From the IMG/VR virus record IMGVR_UViG_3300009085_000028, positions 1-64,000 of that record: a stretch of 64,000 nt of DNA; one strand, 5' to 3'. The DNA is from a virus. Made by a program: the position numbers and the translations under genes. Positions 24,767 to 31,905 of this stretch are shown one piece after another; positions within the stretch are counted from its first letter, which is position 1, and each line of letters starts with the position of its first letter. The notes beneath the pieces are model-generated. The model was not told the DNA's origin. It did no database searches and saw nothing but the letters and a program-made list of their open reading frames with translations.

Positions 24767-25494
24767 CAAGACCTCCGATATAAATTCCACGCCTCACAAG
24801 ACCAGGGAGCTACCCCCTGTAACATTGTATACATTGCATCAGAATAAACTCTTGTTTCATACTGAGCATGTGGATCTGAGCGTAACTCTACAAAGTGTAG
24901 AAAGTTTCTTAGGTTGCCGGTCATATAAAACATCGTGTATAAATTCTGAGGTAAAACCATACGTGCTTGTTCTCTAGCCACGCCCTGCTTTAATAATGTC
25001 TCATAGTTGTTTACTGCATCGTGACAGATACTATGAATGTAATTGTACACAGGAAGGCCAATTACATAATCATCTTCATCATTAGTACTTTCTACTTCGA
25101 TGTAAATCTTATCAAGTTCTTGTTCTGTGCTACCCTGCTTATTTACTACATCCTGTAGACGTAATGTTTTTGGAATATAGAAATCGATCTGTTCTTCTGT
25201 ATATCTACGAGAAACTTCATTGTAACTAAACGTTCTATGCCGCATAATTTGAGAGCGAACAAACAATGGTGTCCTCAACCTAAAGCGTAGAATAACTTGT
25301 TCAAAGGGGCTATCATGTTTATTCTTCATCAGGTAATGGATAAGTTTCTTATCTGATTCTTCTCCCTTACTTTCCTTTAGGGTGGATACTCTAGCGGCCT
25401 GACAAATAGTTTGGTCATTGCCCATTGACTCTAGTAGTTCTACAAATCCTTTGTCCAAAACATTTACTAATCTTGACTCACCCGTTGCTTCCAT
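24766..25494 (-). CDS. thyX: FAD-dependent thymidylate synthase, 242 aa
   Basis: Contains the ThyX signature RHRTFSYNEVSRRY (the RHRxxSxNxxSxR motif) and the usual SPFEQVILRFRL segment. It makes dTMP from dUMP with methylene-tetrahydrofolate and FAD, avoiding the need for dihydrofolate reductase. AGAGGAG upstream. Length is typical. Confidence 0.93.
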   Translation of the reverse strand: MEATGESRLVNVLDKGFVELLESMGNDQTICQAARVSTLKESKGEESDKKLIHYLMKNKHDSPFEQVILRFRLRTPLFVRSQIMRHRTFSYNEVSRRYTEEQIDFYIPKTLRLQDVVNKQGSTEQELDKIYIEVESTNDEDDYVIGLPVYNYIHSICHDAVNNYETLLKQGVAREQARMVLPQNLYTMFYMTGNLRNFLHFVELRSDPHAQYETRVYSDAMYTMLQGVAPWSCEAWNLYRRS

Positions 25495-25507
25495 ATAACT
25501 CCTCTTG

Positions 25508-25603
25508 TTAGTGCATTGTCAGTAACCAAAGTGCAAATACTCCACCCGCTAAGGCAACCACAATACAGAACTTAGCGAACTCTATCAAAAGTTTTCTTAT
25601 CAT
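25508..25603 (-). CDS. Membrane micropeptide, 31 aa
   Basis: Begins MIRKLLIEFAKF and continues through one hydrophobic span to LWLLTMH. GAGG lies at good distance before the ATG. It starts inside the last codons of the primase gene in another frame and ends before the ThyX ribosome site, filling what is otherwise a 77-base gap. Confidence 0.45.
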   Translation of the reverse strand: MIRKLLIEFAKFCIVVALAGGVFALWLLTMH

Positions 25604-26483
25604 CTTTTACCTCAAAAGCATACTTACCACCAAACTCTATTAGCTGTAACAGTCCGTCTTTAGTACCACCATCAATGAAGTAATCATCTACAGCAAATCC
25701 TCTGGCATCAAACTCATCAAAATTGTACAAAACACATCTAGTTTCTCCGAGTATCTTGGCTGTGCGTAGCGCACCTTTCCTTCCAGCTAGATCATTATCA
25801 AACAGAATATAAATTCTTTTCTGGTAAATAAAATGCTTTATCCATTCTGGCATAAACCCTTCACAACCAATGTTCATACTAACCGCAGGCAAACCATTCT
25901 GCATAAGAACTATCGCGCCCATCAAACCTTCTGTAATATAGATCTCGTTGGTAATGCGAAGAATATCGGAATTGAATAATAGTGGGCCAACATCTTTATA
26001 ATAATTCTTGATTAGCTTCGGGCTATCTCTACGCATTTGAAATTGTTTGAATACACCATCTTGAAAGATTGGTACAGTGTAGAAATTATTGTAATAGCCC
26101 AACTGAAATCTGCGTATAGATGTATCATTAATTGTGCGGTTATAAAAATAGGTCTTATCACTCTCTAGTAAATTCTGATGAAACACTTCTACTAGTTTTG
26201 GGTAAACAATAGTCTCTGTGCCATCTTTAATCTCTTGTACAAATGTGCCAGAAAATCCAGAATGTTTTAGAATTTCCTTAGCATTAGCATGATCCAGCCC
26301 TCTAACTTTTGTTAGATATACGTAGGCATCCCCACGCAAATCCCGAGAGTTCCAATAGAATAATTGTTTCTCTCTATCTACTACAAGAGAGTCGTGTTCA
26401 ACTGCCCTGGCCCATAATCTACCATTCAGATCTAGGCCATAATCTTCCTCAATCAGTTGTTCCAGTAGGCTCAGATTGCTCAT
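25572..26483 (-). CDS. DNA primase, TOPRIM domain, 303 aa
   Basis: N-terminal half resembles the DnaG catalytic N-subdomain; the TOPRIM core shows YITEGLMGAI (catalytic Glu) and ILFDNDLAGRKGA (DxD). No N-terminal CHC2 zinc ribbon is present and no helicase domain is fused; DnaB is separate at 33906. It should synthesise RNA primers for the phage fork. GAGGAAAACA precedes the ATG. Confidence 0.85.
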   Translation of the reverse strand: MSNLSLLEQLIEEDYGLDLNGRLWARAVEHDSLVVDREKQLFYWNSRDLRGDAYVYLTKVRGLDHANAKEILKHSGFSGTFVQEIKDGTETIVYPKLVEVFHQNLLESDKTYFYNRTINDTSIRRFQLGYYNNFYTVPIFQDGVFKQFQMRRDSPKLIKNYYKDVGPLLFNSDILRITNEIYITEGLMGAIVLMQNGLPAVSMNIGCEGFMPEWIKHFIYQKRIYILFDNDLAGRKGALRTAKILGETRCVLYNFDEFDARGFAVDDYFIDGGTKDGLLQLIEFGGKYAFEVKDDKKTFDRVR

Positions 26484-26670
26484 TGTTTTCCTCTATAGCC
26501 CTGATTCTTTTTTGTTCTTCCGCATACTTTAGTATTTGTTGAACAGCATTAGCCATGAAATCTAACCATTTCTTTTCTTCTTCTGTAGAAGTATCACCCT
26601 TCAAAAAGAAATGTTCTACCGTTACATTTTTACCAGTATCATTAAAGTGCATCACGTAAGTTGCTGTCAT
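26449..26670 (-). CDS. Hypothetical protein, paralogue of the next upstream gene, 73 aa
   Basis: ATG at 26670 is chosen for its AGGAACAAG ribosome site; the longer frame runs through the preceding gene. TEEEKKWLDFMANAVQQIL lines up with TEAEQKWLFEFRSYLRNLF of the gene at 26642, so these adjacent genes are duplicates. Function unknown. Confidence 0.55.
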   Translation of the reverse strand: MTATYVMHFNDTGKNVTVEHFFLKGDTSTEEEKKWLDFMANAVQQILKYAEEQKRIRAIEENNEQSEPTGTTD

Positions 26671-26854
26671 CTTGTTCCTCCTTACTAGCTGGCTTACCTT
26701 CAAACAGATTTCGCAAATAGGATCGGAATTCAAATAACCACTTCTGTTCTGCTTCCGTAGAATCCATACTAACAATTGGGAAATCCTCAATAACTGCTCT
26801 TTCCTTTCCATCTTCTTCTTCAACACTTATCTTAATTAGGTATGCTATACTCAT
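26642..26854 (-). CDS. Hypothetical protein, paralogue of 26449 gene, 70 aa
   Basis: N-terminal beta-like segment (MSIAYLIKISVEEED) then a helix sharing TEAEQKWL with its neighbour. Overlaps both the methyltransferase gene end and its paralogue's start. Function unknown. Confidence 0.55.
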   Translation of the reverse strand: MSIAYLIKISVEEEDGKERAVIEDFPIVSMDSTEAEQKWLFEFRSYLRNLFEGKPASKEEQDDSNLRDAL

Positions 26855-27788
26855 CGTTTATCCTTTCTACTGCTAATGAAAAATAATGTTCACTCTTTTC
26901 GATACCAACGAAATCAAATCCTAGATTTTGACAAGCTAATCCTGTAGTGCCTGTTCCAAAAAATGGATCTAATACAATTCCATCTGTTGGAGTAACTAAT
27001 GTTATTAAGTACTCCATAAGTGCTTTAGGTTTCACAGTCGGGTGATTACAAGCAATTCCTTTTTCTTTCTTAGAAGGTTTAGCACAATAGAAAAACCTGG
27101 ACTTATCATCAAGAAATTCATCTTCTAAAAGTAAATTACTAGGCCATCTACCCTGTGTGTTTATTGTTTGCTCATAGTCTGGCCTAATCTCCTGACCAAA
27201 GCCCGACCACTTTTCTAGTTTATTAATTGGTACTACTTCATCATCTTGAATAGGAATTCTACTCTCTCCAATATTGAGTCCGCCTGTACCAAATAAATCT
27301 TTATTAGCTCTATTTGTTTTTTCAGAAATTGGTTTTCTCGCCATAACAATAGGTTCCAGAGCAGGCTTGAGAGCAGTACCCCACCCATCACCAAGATCGT
27401 GAGACTTTGGAAATCCTTGACCATATAACCATCCTATCATATCCCTAATTTCAAATCCAGCGTCTTCAATTGCTACTGCAATTCTATGATAAGTTCTAGC
27501 CCCACCAAAGGCTAGTAAATAAGCGCCGGGTTTCATTACCCTTAGAACTTCTTTCCAGAATGTAGGATCTTTTTCAATGCCTGTACCATCCCACTCTTGT
27601 CCTAGGAAACCTTTAGATAGTCTACTAAATCTACCATCTTTTCCTTGTTTGGCTGGTGCTGAATTCTCATTACCAAATCTTTCTGTAATAGAAGTTAGAC
27701 CATACGGTGGATCAGTTACGCAAGATGCGAAATAATTTTCTGTAAAGCATTGTAATACTTCCCTGCTATCACCCTTGATTATTTGCAT
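26832..27788 (-). CDS. DNA adenine-N6 or cytosine-N4 methyltransferase, 318 aa
   Basis: Catalytic DPPYG at 26-30 and the SAM-binding DPFFGTGTTG near the C-terminus, in the order of class beta amino-methyltransferases. I choose the ATG at 27788 because AAAGGAGG precedes it; the longer frame runs through the tRNA region. Reaction is N6-adenine or N4-cytosine methylation; the Tyr in DPPYG occurs in both. No nuclease partner. Confidence 0.85.
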   Translation of the reverse strand: MQIIKGDSREVLQCFTENYFASCVTDPPYGLTSITERFGNENSAPAKQGKDGRFSRLSKGFLGQEWDGTGIEKDPTFWKEVLRVMKPGAYLLAFGGARTYHRIAVAIEDAGFEIRDMIGWLYGQGFPKSHDLGDGWGTALKPALEPIVMARKPISEKTNRANKDLFGTGGLNIGESRIPIQDDEVVPINKLEKWSGFGQEIRPDYEQTINTQGRWPSNLLLEDEFLDDKSRFFYCAKPSKKEKGIACNHPTVKPKALMEYLITLVTPTDGIVLDPFFGTGTTGLACQNLGFDFVGIEKSEHYFSLAVERINDEYSIPN

Positions 27789-27807
27789 TACTACCTCCTT
27801 TGATTTA

Positions 27808-27890
27808 AATAAAAAGTCCCCCCTGTTTGAATTGAACAAACTCCTGCTCCTTATAAGAGAGACGTACTGAACCTTTATACTAAGGGGGGT
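27808..27890 (-). terminator. Possible terminator or structured leader after tRNA-CAU
   Basis: On the minus-strand RNA, CCCCCC (complement of 27884-27889) can pair with GGGGGG (complement of 27818-27823), followed by ACTTTTTATTTAAA and then the AAAGGAGG of the methyltransferase. A GTTTG/CAAAC inverted repeat lies in the loop. The post-hairpin TTTTTATTTAA is the same element found after the plus-strand hairpins. Confidence 0.45.
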
Positions 27891-27892
27891 TA

Positions 27893-27963
27893 TGGCGGGA
27901 GTGAGATTCGAACTCACGTAGCAAGGTTATGAGCCTTGTAAGTAACCACTACTTTATCCCGCT
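27893..27963 (-). tRNA. tRNA with CAU anticodon (Met or Ile2)
   Basis: A full cloverleaf is readable on the minus strand: acceptor AGCGGGA/TCCCGCC, D stem AAGT/ACTT with GG in the loop, anticodon stem CAAGG/CCTTG around CTCATAA, 4-base variable loop, and T arm GTGAG-TTCGAAT-CTCAC. The first acceptor pair is an A-C mismatch, an initiator-like feature, but the anticodon stem lacks the three G-C pairs of initiators. No CCA is encoded. It could be elongator Met or lysidine-modified Ile2. Confidence 0.85.
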
Positions 27964-27969
27964 ACGTAT

Positions 27970-28233
27970 TTATTTATTGTGTCTTCGGAAATATTCAGAC
28001 CAAACTGCTGTCCGAAATTCCTTCTCAAATGGAGCTAGAGCGCGGGTAAGGGCACGTTTACGGCCCACTGATCTGTCAAAGTTATCTTCTGGATGACAGA
28101 TAGAAATACCAATCACAGCGCCCTCTGGTCCTTCCACAGTACAAACAGTACCGCGCCGAACTGTCTCGCCATCCGATGTTGGATGTTGGAACGAAACATT
28201 GAACTCACTTTCTTTATACTGAACCTTGAACAT
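27970..28233 (-). CDS. Hypothetical protein, 87 aa
   Basis: AAAGGAG lies upstream of the ATG. Beta-rich N-terminal half, basic helix at the end (GRKRALTRALAPFEKEF). Positioned between a tRNA-like fold and the CAU tRNA. Unknown function. Confidence 0.6.
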   Translation of the reverse strand: MFKVQYKESEFNVSFQHPTSDGETVRRGTVCTVEGPEGAVIGISICHPEDNFDRSVGRKRALTRALAPFEKEFRTAVWSEYFRRHNK

Positions 28234-28263
28234 CCTTTACTCCTTTACTAAGATTTTGTTCAG

Positions 28264-28337
28264 CGCCCCAGGAGAGATTTGAACTCTCATCGTCCGTTAT
28301 GCACCACATGCTTAGAAGGCAGGGCCAATACTAGGGC
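28264..28337 (-). tRNA. Non-canonical tRNA or tRNA-like RNA
   Basis: The minus strand gives a 7-bp acceptor stem (GCCCTAG/CTGGGGC, one wobble) and a perfect T arm (GAGAG-TTCAAAT-CTCTC), total 74 nt, normal tRNA size. The D and anticodon arms do not fold normally. The best anticodon loop, CTTCTAA (anticodon UCU), would leave a 7-nt D region and an 18-nt variable region; a GUG reading has a stem mismatch. It is either a degenerate tRNA or a tRNA mimic. A promoter and a hairpin lie immediately upstream. Confidence 0.5.
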
Positions 28338-28342
28338 TTGTT

Positions 28343-28363
28343 GATGGAGTTTCTATCTCCATC
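28343..28363 (-). other. 5' hairpin before tRNA-like element
   Basis: GATGGAG-N7-CTCCATC, a perfect 7-bp stem with 7-base loop, starts within a few bases of the expected start of transcription from the promoter at 28372-28400 and precedes the tRNA-like RNA by six bases. No T tract follows, so it is not a terminator. Confidence 0.5.
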
Positions 28364-28371
28364 ATGTATAC

Positions 28372-28400
28372 ATTATATCACAACATTATTCAGTTGTCAA
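28372..28400 (-). promoter_or_regulatory. Sigma70-type promoter, minus strand
   Basis: TTGACA (complement of 28395-28400), 17-bp spacer, TATAAT (complement of 28372-28377): perfect consensus. It lies inside the end of the small basic gene at 28386 and points into the tRNA-like RNA at 28264. Confidence 0.8.
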
Positions 28401-28553
28401 GAGGCCAACTTCCTTCTCTTTTCTCCTGCGTTCCCACTCTGCTTTCTTGCGCTTTTCTTCTTCTAGAACGAAAATGTTTTTGTTATCAACCTGCATACCA
28501 CTAGTACGCTTGTTCCGTTTACGTTCTCTACGTAACGCTTTATCTAACTTCAT
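28386..28553 (-). CDS. Small, highly charged basic protein, 55 aa
   Basis: Start ATG overlaps the TGA of the deaminase gene (ATGA). Sequence is dominated by Lys/Arg/Glu (ALRRERKRNKR and WERRRKEKE), predicted as one or two charged helices; might bind nucleic acid. Its 3' end contains a promoter. Confidence 0.55.
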   Translation of the reverse strand: MKLDKALRRERKRNKRTSGMQVDNKNIFVLEEEKRKKAEWERRRKEKEVGLLTTE

Positions 28554-28939
28554 GTTCTCTCTACTCTCCAAAACGGGTATGTATCAGTACTATAATAAAT
28601 TGTTCTAACGCCGAACTCGATTAGTCTTTTCATGCAATCTTCGCAAGGTCTAGCCATGCCGGGATTTCCATTTTTCTTCTCCCGATAAATATATGCTGTA
28701 GAATTTTTTATATAGTCTTTACCAGATGTTCTTATAGCAGATACCTCCGCGTGTATTGTCTTTCTCCAAGGATTAGCATATACCTTGTGGTACTTTGCTT
28801 TATTAAACCCGACACTGATTGGCTTATTACCCTTTGTAATAACACATCCAACTTGTATTCTATAATCACTATGTTTAGAAATATTTTTAGCAAACCTTAG
28901 CCACCGCAGATGCGGGTCATCTTCCTCATTTATTCCCAT
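28550..28939 (-). CDS. Deoxycytidylate deaminase family protein, 129 aa
   Basis: Zinc motif HAEVSAIRTSG and ARPCEDCMKRL are the HAE and PCxxC signatures of the cytidine/dCMP deaminase fold. It would convert dCMP to dUMP, feeding ThyX together with dUTPase. Start placed at MGINEEDDPH, since the upstream frame overlaps a small membrane gene. Confidence 0.85.
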   Translation of the reverse strand: MGINEEDDPHLRWLRFAKNISKHSDYRIQVGCVITKGNKPISVGFNKAKYHKVYANPWRKTIHAEVSAIRTSGKDYIKNSTAYIYREKKNGNPGMARPCEDCMKRLIEFGVRTIYYSTDTYPFWRVERT

Positions 28940-28943
28940 AAGT

Positions 28944-29051
28944 TTACCTACTACAGAGCATACAAAAGAACTCCAAGAATGCACAATAAGTACATGCAAC
29001 AGCACCAACAAATACCACACATAACGATGTATATAAAAGAAACCTACTCAT
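28944..29051 (-). CDS. Cys-rich membrane micropeptide, 35 aa
   Basis: Begins MSRFLLYTSLCVVFVGAV, one span, followed by CTYCAFLEFFCMLCSR. The ATG overlaps the previous TGA (ATGA), and the stop lies five bases before the deaminase start. Good operon geometry for such a short frame. Confidence 0.5.
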   Translation of the reverse strand: MSRFLLYTSLCVVFVGAVACTYCAFLEFFCMLCSR

Positions 29052-29254
29052 TCTAGCCTACCATATTTACTACGTAAGAACTTGAATATTGTTACCAGAT
29101 CTTCTTTATCAAACGAAATCCATGTTTCTATTTCGTGCTTATCATCCTTGATAATCAGTAGAGTATTATGTTCATTCTCATTATCTTGTCGTAACTCAAA
29201 GGTTGTGTTACAACCATTCATCCCACAAGAACAATCACCACTCAAAACTTTCAT
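29048..29254 (-). CDS. Hypothetical protein, 68 aa
   Basis: CSCGMNGC near the N-terminus gives a possible metal-binding cluster; the rest is a beta strand plus helix (KEDLVTIFKFLRSKYG). ATG overlaps the TGA of the zinc-ribbon gene. Unknown. Confidence 0.6.
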   Translation of the reverse strand: MKVLSGDCSCGMNGCNTTFELRQDNENEHNTLLIIKDDKHEIETWISFDKEDLVTIFKFLRSKYGRLE

Positions 29255-29430
29255 ATCTCCGGCCCTATCATCAGAATAATATTACGTTTTACATCAGCAT
29301 CTTCGCATATCTTTTGCCCTCCTGGTATCACTTTATACACAGTTCTGCAAAGAGTACAATAACGATATAACTCACCATATATCCAGATAAGACGCAAACA
29401 ACTATGACATTCAGGACATTTTGTAGCCAT
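29251..29430 (-). CDS. Zinc-ribbon protein, 59 aa
   Basis: Starts MATKCPECHSC and has CTLCRTVYK further on: a four-cysteine ribbon. AGAGG lies upstream and the stop overlaps the next start. This is the first open frame after the promoter and tRNA-like RNA at 29454-29581. Confidence 0.6.
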   Translation of the reverse strand: MATKCPECHSCLRLIWIYGELYRYCTLCRTVYKVIPGGQKICEDADVKRNIILMIGPEI

Positions 29431-29453
29431 TACAACCTCTCGATATTTTTTAT

Positions 29454-29508
29454 AAAGTCCGTAGGGTGGACTTGCACCTTCGTCACATGCAGACTTTTAC
29501 TGCCTACG
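29454..29508 (-). ncRNA. Compact tRNA-like fold upstream of zinc-ribbon gene
   Basis: On the minus strand, CCGTAG and CTACGG (complements of 29502-29508 and 29459-29465 regions) form a 6-7-bp closing stem around two hairpins: GCAG-TAAAAGT-CTGC and GGTG-CAAGTC-CACC. GGTGCAAGTCC resembles the T-loop sequence GGTTCAAGTCC. It is about 55 nt, too short for a tRNA, lacking one arm. It lies in the leader of a strong promoter. Interpretation as a tRNA mimic is tentative. Confidence 0.4.
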
Positions 29509-29509
29509 G

Positions 29510-29532
29510 TTTGTCTAAGGAGACTAGACAAA
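29510..29532 (-). other. 5' hairpin with UCUCC loop
   Basis: Perfect 8-bp stem TTTGTCTA/TAGACAAA; the RNA loop reads GUCUCCU, and UCUCCUUA matches the end of the anti-Shine-Dalgarno tail of 16S rRNA. It begins about 15 bases after the predicted transcription start and directly precedes the tRNA-like fold. Possible ribosome-site sequestering element; inference. Confidence 0.45.
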
Positions 29533-29552
29533 ATGAATTCAAATCTAGATGT

Positions 29553-29581
29553 ATTATACAACACTTCTAGTGTGTTGTCAA
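29553..29581 (-). promoter_or_regulatory. Sigma70-type promoter with operator-like repeat
   Basis: TTGACA (complement of 29576-29581), 17-bp spacer, TATAAT (complement of 29553-29558). The spacer holds an inverted repeat, ACAACAC-N7-GTGTTGT, overlapping the promoter core, a position suited to repression. Confidence 0.85.
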
Positions 29582-29590
29582 TACCCTAAA

Positions 29591-29917
29591 TTACTTTGCT
29601 TCCTGAACTCTCTTGTAGGCAAACAAGCCCTTCACGCCATCATAACCAACAAGAGAAACAACAGCGCCAATAGCAATGCGCAGTACGTAAGTAAGTACAC
29701 CCTGCCAAGTCATGCTTAGTACGGGATCGTTTGAGGGGAACCCAAGAAACACTAGAGCAAAGGGAGCAACCGCGTTTAGTACTGGTAGCATGATTGCATA
29801 GAACGCAAAAGGAAAATCAAACTCTGGATTTTTGGCAAGCCATCGATAAGCCAACTTGATTAGCTGTAGGGCGGCAGAAGACAAGGCACCAGCAGTTAAA
29901 ACTAAAGAACCATCCAT
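29591..29917 (-). CDS. Membrane protein, holin candidate, 108 aa
   Basis: Three hydrophobic stretches (about 5-27, 38-62, 70-98) and a short basic tail (YKRVQEAK). Size and topology suit a holin, but it lies far from the endolysin at 51755 and inside the replication region, so the assignment is only by shape. GGAGG upstream. Confidence 0.6.
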   Translation of the reverse strand: MDGSLVLTAGALSSAALQLIKLAYRWLAKNPEFDFPFAFYAIMLPVLNAVAPFALVFLGFPSNDPVLSMTWQGVLTYVLRIAIGAVVSLVGYDGVKGLFAYKRVQEAK

Positions 29918-29932
29918 AAATAAACCTCCAAA

Positions 29933-30505
29933 TTAGTAAGTATTTTCTGAAACAACTAAACTCATAATACCATCAAGTTGATTGTAAAGATGCTCCTTAG
30001 ACTTTGTATTATCTAAAACAAATTCAAACTTTTGATAGTCATCAAGAGACGTTTCACTAATATCATTATAGGCAATAGAATCTTTTAGAATTTCTCGTTC
30101 CGGGGCTAAAATCCTAGCTCGATAAACTCTATACATACTACGGTTAGAAATAAAATCGTATTCGTTTGGAAATCTCCAATCATCTACTAATATTAGATCG
30201 AACGGAAATCTTTTGTCAGCAGGTAGTAAATGTTCAAACATGAGTTCTACCCAAATATTCTCATTATATTCCCTACCAGCTTGCCCTATGTTCTGTAAAA
30301 GCTTTCTACCTTTGCCATCTTTTACATTATCCCAACCAAAACTGTTCTGTGCTGTGAGCTTAACACCAGTAGCTATAGGAGCAATCTTCGCCATTACTTC
30401 TTTAGAATAAATATCATATACCCGTTGGGCACACGTAGTTTTACCTACTCCTGCTTTACCAGAAAATAAAATTACCACTGACTTTGAAAATGTATTTGAA
30501 GCCAC
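29933..30505 (-). CDS. Deoxynucleoside monophosphate kinase-like, 190 aa
   Basis: Walker A FSGKAGVGKTT (about 14-24), then GRKLLQNIGQAGREYNENIW, the typical lid/substrate segment of phage dNMP kinases (T4 gp1-like), and DLILVDDWRFPNE. It phosphorylates dNMPs to dNDPs. Start is a GTG behind AGGAGG. Confidence 0.8.
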   Translation of the reverse strand: MASNTFSKSVVILFSGKAGVGKTTCAQRVYDIYSKEVMAKIAPIATGVKLTAQNSFGWDNVKDGKGRKLLQNIGQAGREYNENIWVELMFEHLLPADKRFPFDLILVDDWRFPNEYDFISNRSMYRVYRARILAPEREILKDSIAYNDISETSLDDYQKFEFVLDNTKSKEHLYNQLDGIMSLVVSENTY

Positions 30506-30519
30506 CTTTAAGATCCTCC

Positions 30520-30729
30520 TTACTCGCTAAGCTCTGACAGAATACCCTCAATAACTTTCTTATCCATAAATCCACCCTGGATAAGAAACTTGATCAAAAA
30601 AGCCAAAGCAGAAACTTCAATTGAAATAACATTATACGCAGAAACAAAGAAGGAAGGTTTACCAATCTGTCTAATGATCAGTGTATTTTTACCTGGCAAT
30701 TTTGTTACTTGTATCTTTACTTCATCCAT
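30520..30729 (-). CDS. Hypothetical protein, 69 aa
   Basis: Beta-rich start (VKIQVTKLPGKNTLIIRQIG) and hydrophobic helix (SALAFLIKFLIQGGF). Ribosome site AAAGGG. Function unknown. Confidence 0.55.
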   Translation of the reverse strand: MDEVKIQVTKLPGKNTLIIRQIGKPSFFVSAYNVISIEVSALAFLIKFLIQGGFMDKKVIEGILSELSE

Positions 30730-30739
30730 AGAAAACCCT

Positions 30740-31474
30740 TTATGTAGACTTGCGGGTGAATTTAGCGAACGGTTCCAAACGATTGTGCAACTGTTCTAAT
30801 ATCTCAACATCACCAACATTGTGTGAGATAACTTCGTTTAGTGCGGCTGGATCTCCGTACTTAGCCCTACGCCACATCTCTTTATCAATTGGAGTCTTGC
30901 CCGGAATACCCAAGTAATCACAGGCATTATCTAAACTCTTTCTGGAAATGCAAAGCTTTGATTTTACTACATAGAACAAATCAAAATGATATAGTTCTGG
31001 AACAGTAACGATCTTTGTATTACCATTTTTTAGCAATTGTTCTTCGTTTATATACGAAGGAAAGTATTGATTGTAGTGTAAAGCTTTTGCACGCAAGAAT
31101 GGAACATCAAAACCAGTACCGTAATAAGTAACAATAATCTTATATTTCAGCATCTCATTTACACAAGACTCTACAATGCGCTGATCAGATACACCAGAAA
31201 ATAATTCATCTTTTGTTACAGCATCAAATGTAACCGGACCGTCCTTCTCCTTAATACACCAAGAAAGCATTGTTGAAAAGTCAGCCTTTAGCCCATCAGA
31301 TTCAATATCGAGATAGCCAATTTTTAGTCCATCTAAATGATACCAGGGCTTTCCATTCTTTTCGTATAATGTGTTGGCTTGGTCTTGATTTACCTTTCCC
31401 GCTAGAAAACATGAAGCGTGGTGATCAATATCATGACGATGCACGCAACGTAAAAGATTATTTATAAATTTCAT
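30740..31474 (-). CDS. DnaQ-like 3'-5' exonuclease (RNase H fold), 244 aa
   Basis: ExoI YLDIESDGL (DxE), ExoII YYGTGFDVPFLRAKA and ExoIII-like HNVGDVEILEQL. Resembles the YprB-type ribonuclease-H-like family. Probably a single- or double-strand nuclease in recombination or proofreading, next to a Cas4-like nuclease. Confidence 0.8.
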   Translation of the reverse strand: MKFINNLLRCVHRHDIDHHASCFLAGKVNQDQANTLYEKNGKPWYHLDGLKIGYLDIESDGLKADFSTMLSWCIKEKDGPVTFDAVTKDELFSGVSDQRIVESCVNEMLKYKIIVTYYGTGFDVPFLRAKALHYNQYFPSYINEEQLLKNGNTKIVTVPELYHFDLFYVVKSKLCISRKSLDNACDYLGIPGKTPIDKEMWRRAKYGDPAALNEVISHNVGDVEILEQLHNRLEPFAKFTRKST

Positions 31475-31893
31475 TAGTTCTCCTTGTATGGTTTTTTCAT
31501 AATTGCAAATCTATATTCTGAGCGCATAAATTTCTCAAGTCTTTTTGTTTGCTGATCATTAAGATTATATTTTATTCTTAGCTTTTCAATAAAGCCAGCG
31601 TCAGTGAATGCTCCACCTAATACTTCTGCGACTCTATCGCAAGTTCTACCAAAAATCTTGAACATAAAATCACTTCTATTAGGAACAAAAGAAGATGTTG
31701 ATTTCGTGCCAAAGTCATCCAGGTTAATTACTAGGTCTAGAACTGCTAGCTCTGAATCTGATATTAGGTCTGCCCTAATAAGATTATTCAGAGCCTTTTC
31801 CACAGTTAATAAATCCAAGTATTCTTCTGATTCAAAATCTGAGGTTAGTTTTATTTTCTCCCTATTCAAAAGTAAATATTCTACGTACCACAT
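31474..31893 (-). CDS. Hypothetical protein, 139 aa
   Basis: Helical; contains DLVINLDDFGTKSTSS and C-terminal KRLEKFMRSEYRFAIM. Its TAA overlaps the next ATG (TAATG). The RDxxFKIFGRTCDRVAE pattern could be an HTH, but this is weak. Unknown. Confidence 0.6.
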   Translation of the reverse strand: MWYVEYLLLNREKIKLTSDFESEEYLDLLTVEKALNNLIRADLISDSELAVLDLVINLDDFGTKSTSSFVPNRSDFMFKIFGRTCDRVAEVLGGAFTDAGFIEKLRIKYNLNDQQTKRLEKFMRSEYRFAIMKKPYKEN

Positions 31894-31905
31894 TGATATT
31901 CTCCT

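Noticed and set aside
27233-27424. Minus-strand frame of 63 codons inside the methyltransferase gene
   Set aside because: Shadow frame; the methyltransferase motifs are continuous over this region.
28264-28337. Ordinary tRNA-Arg(UCU) or tRNA-His(GUG)
   Set aside because: The anticodon stems for both readings have mismatches and the remaining arm lengths are wrong, so I list it only as non-canonical.
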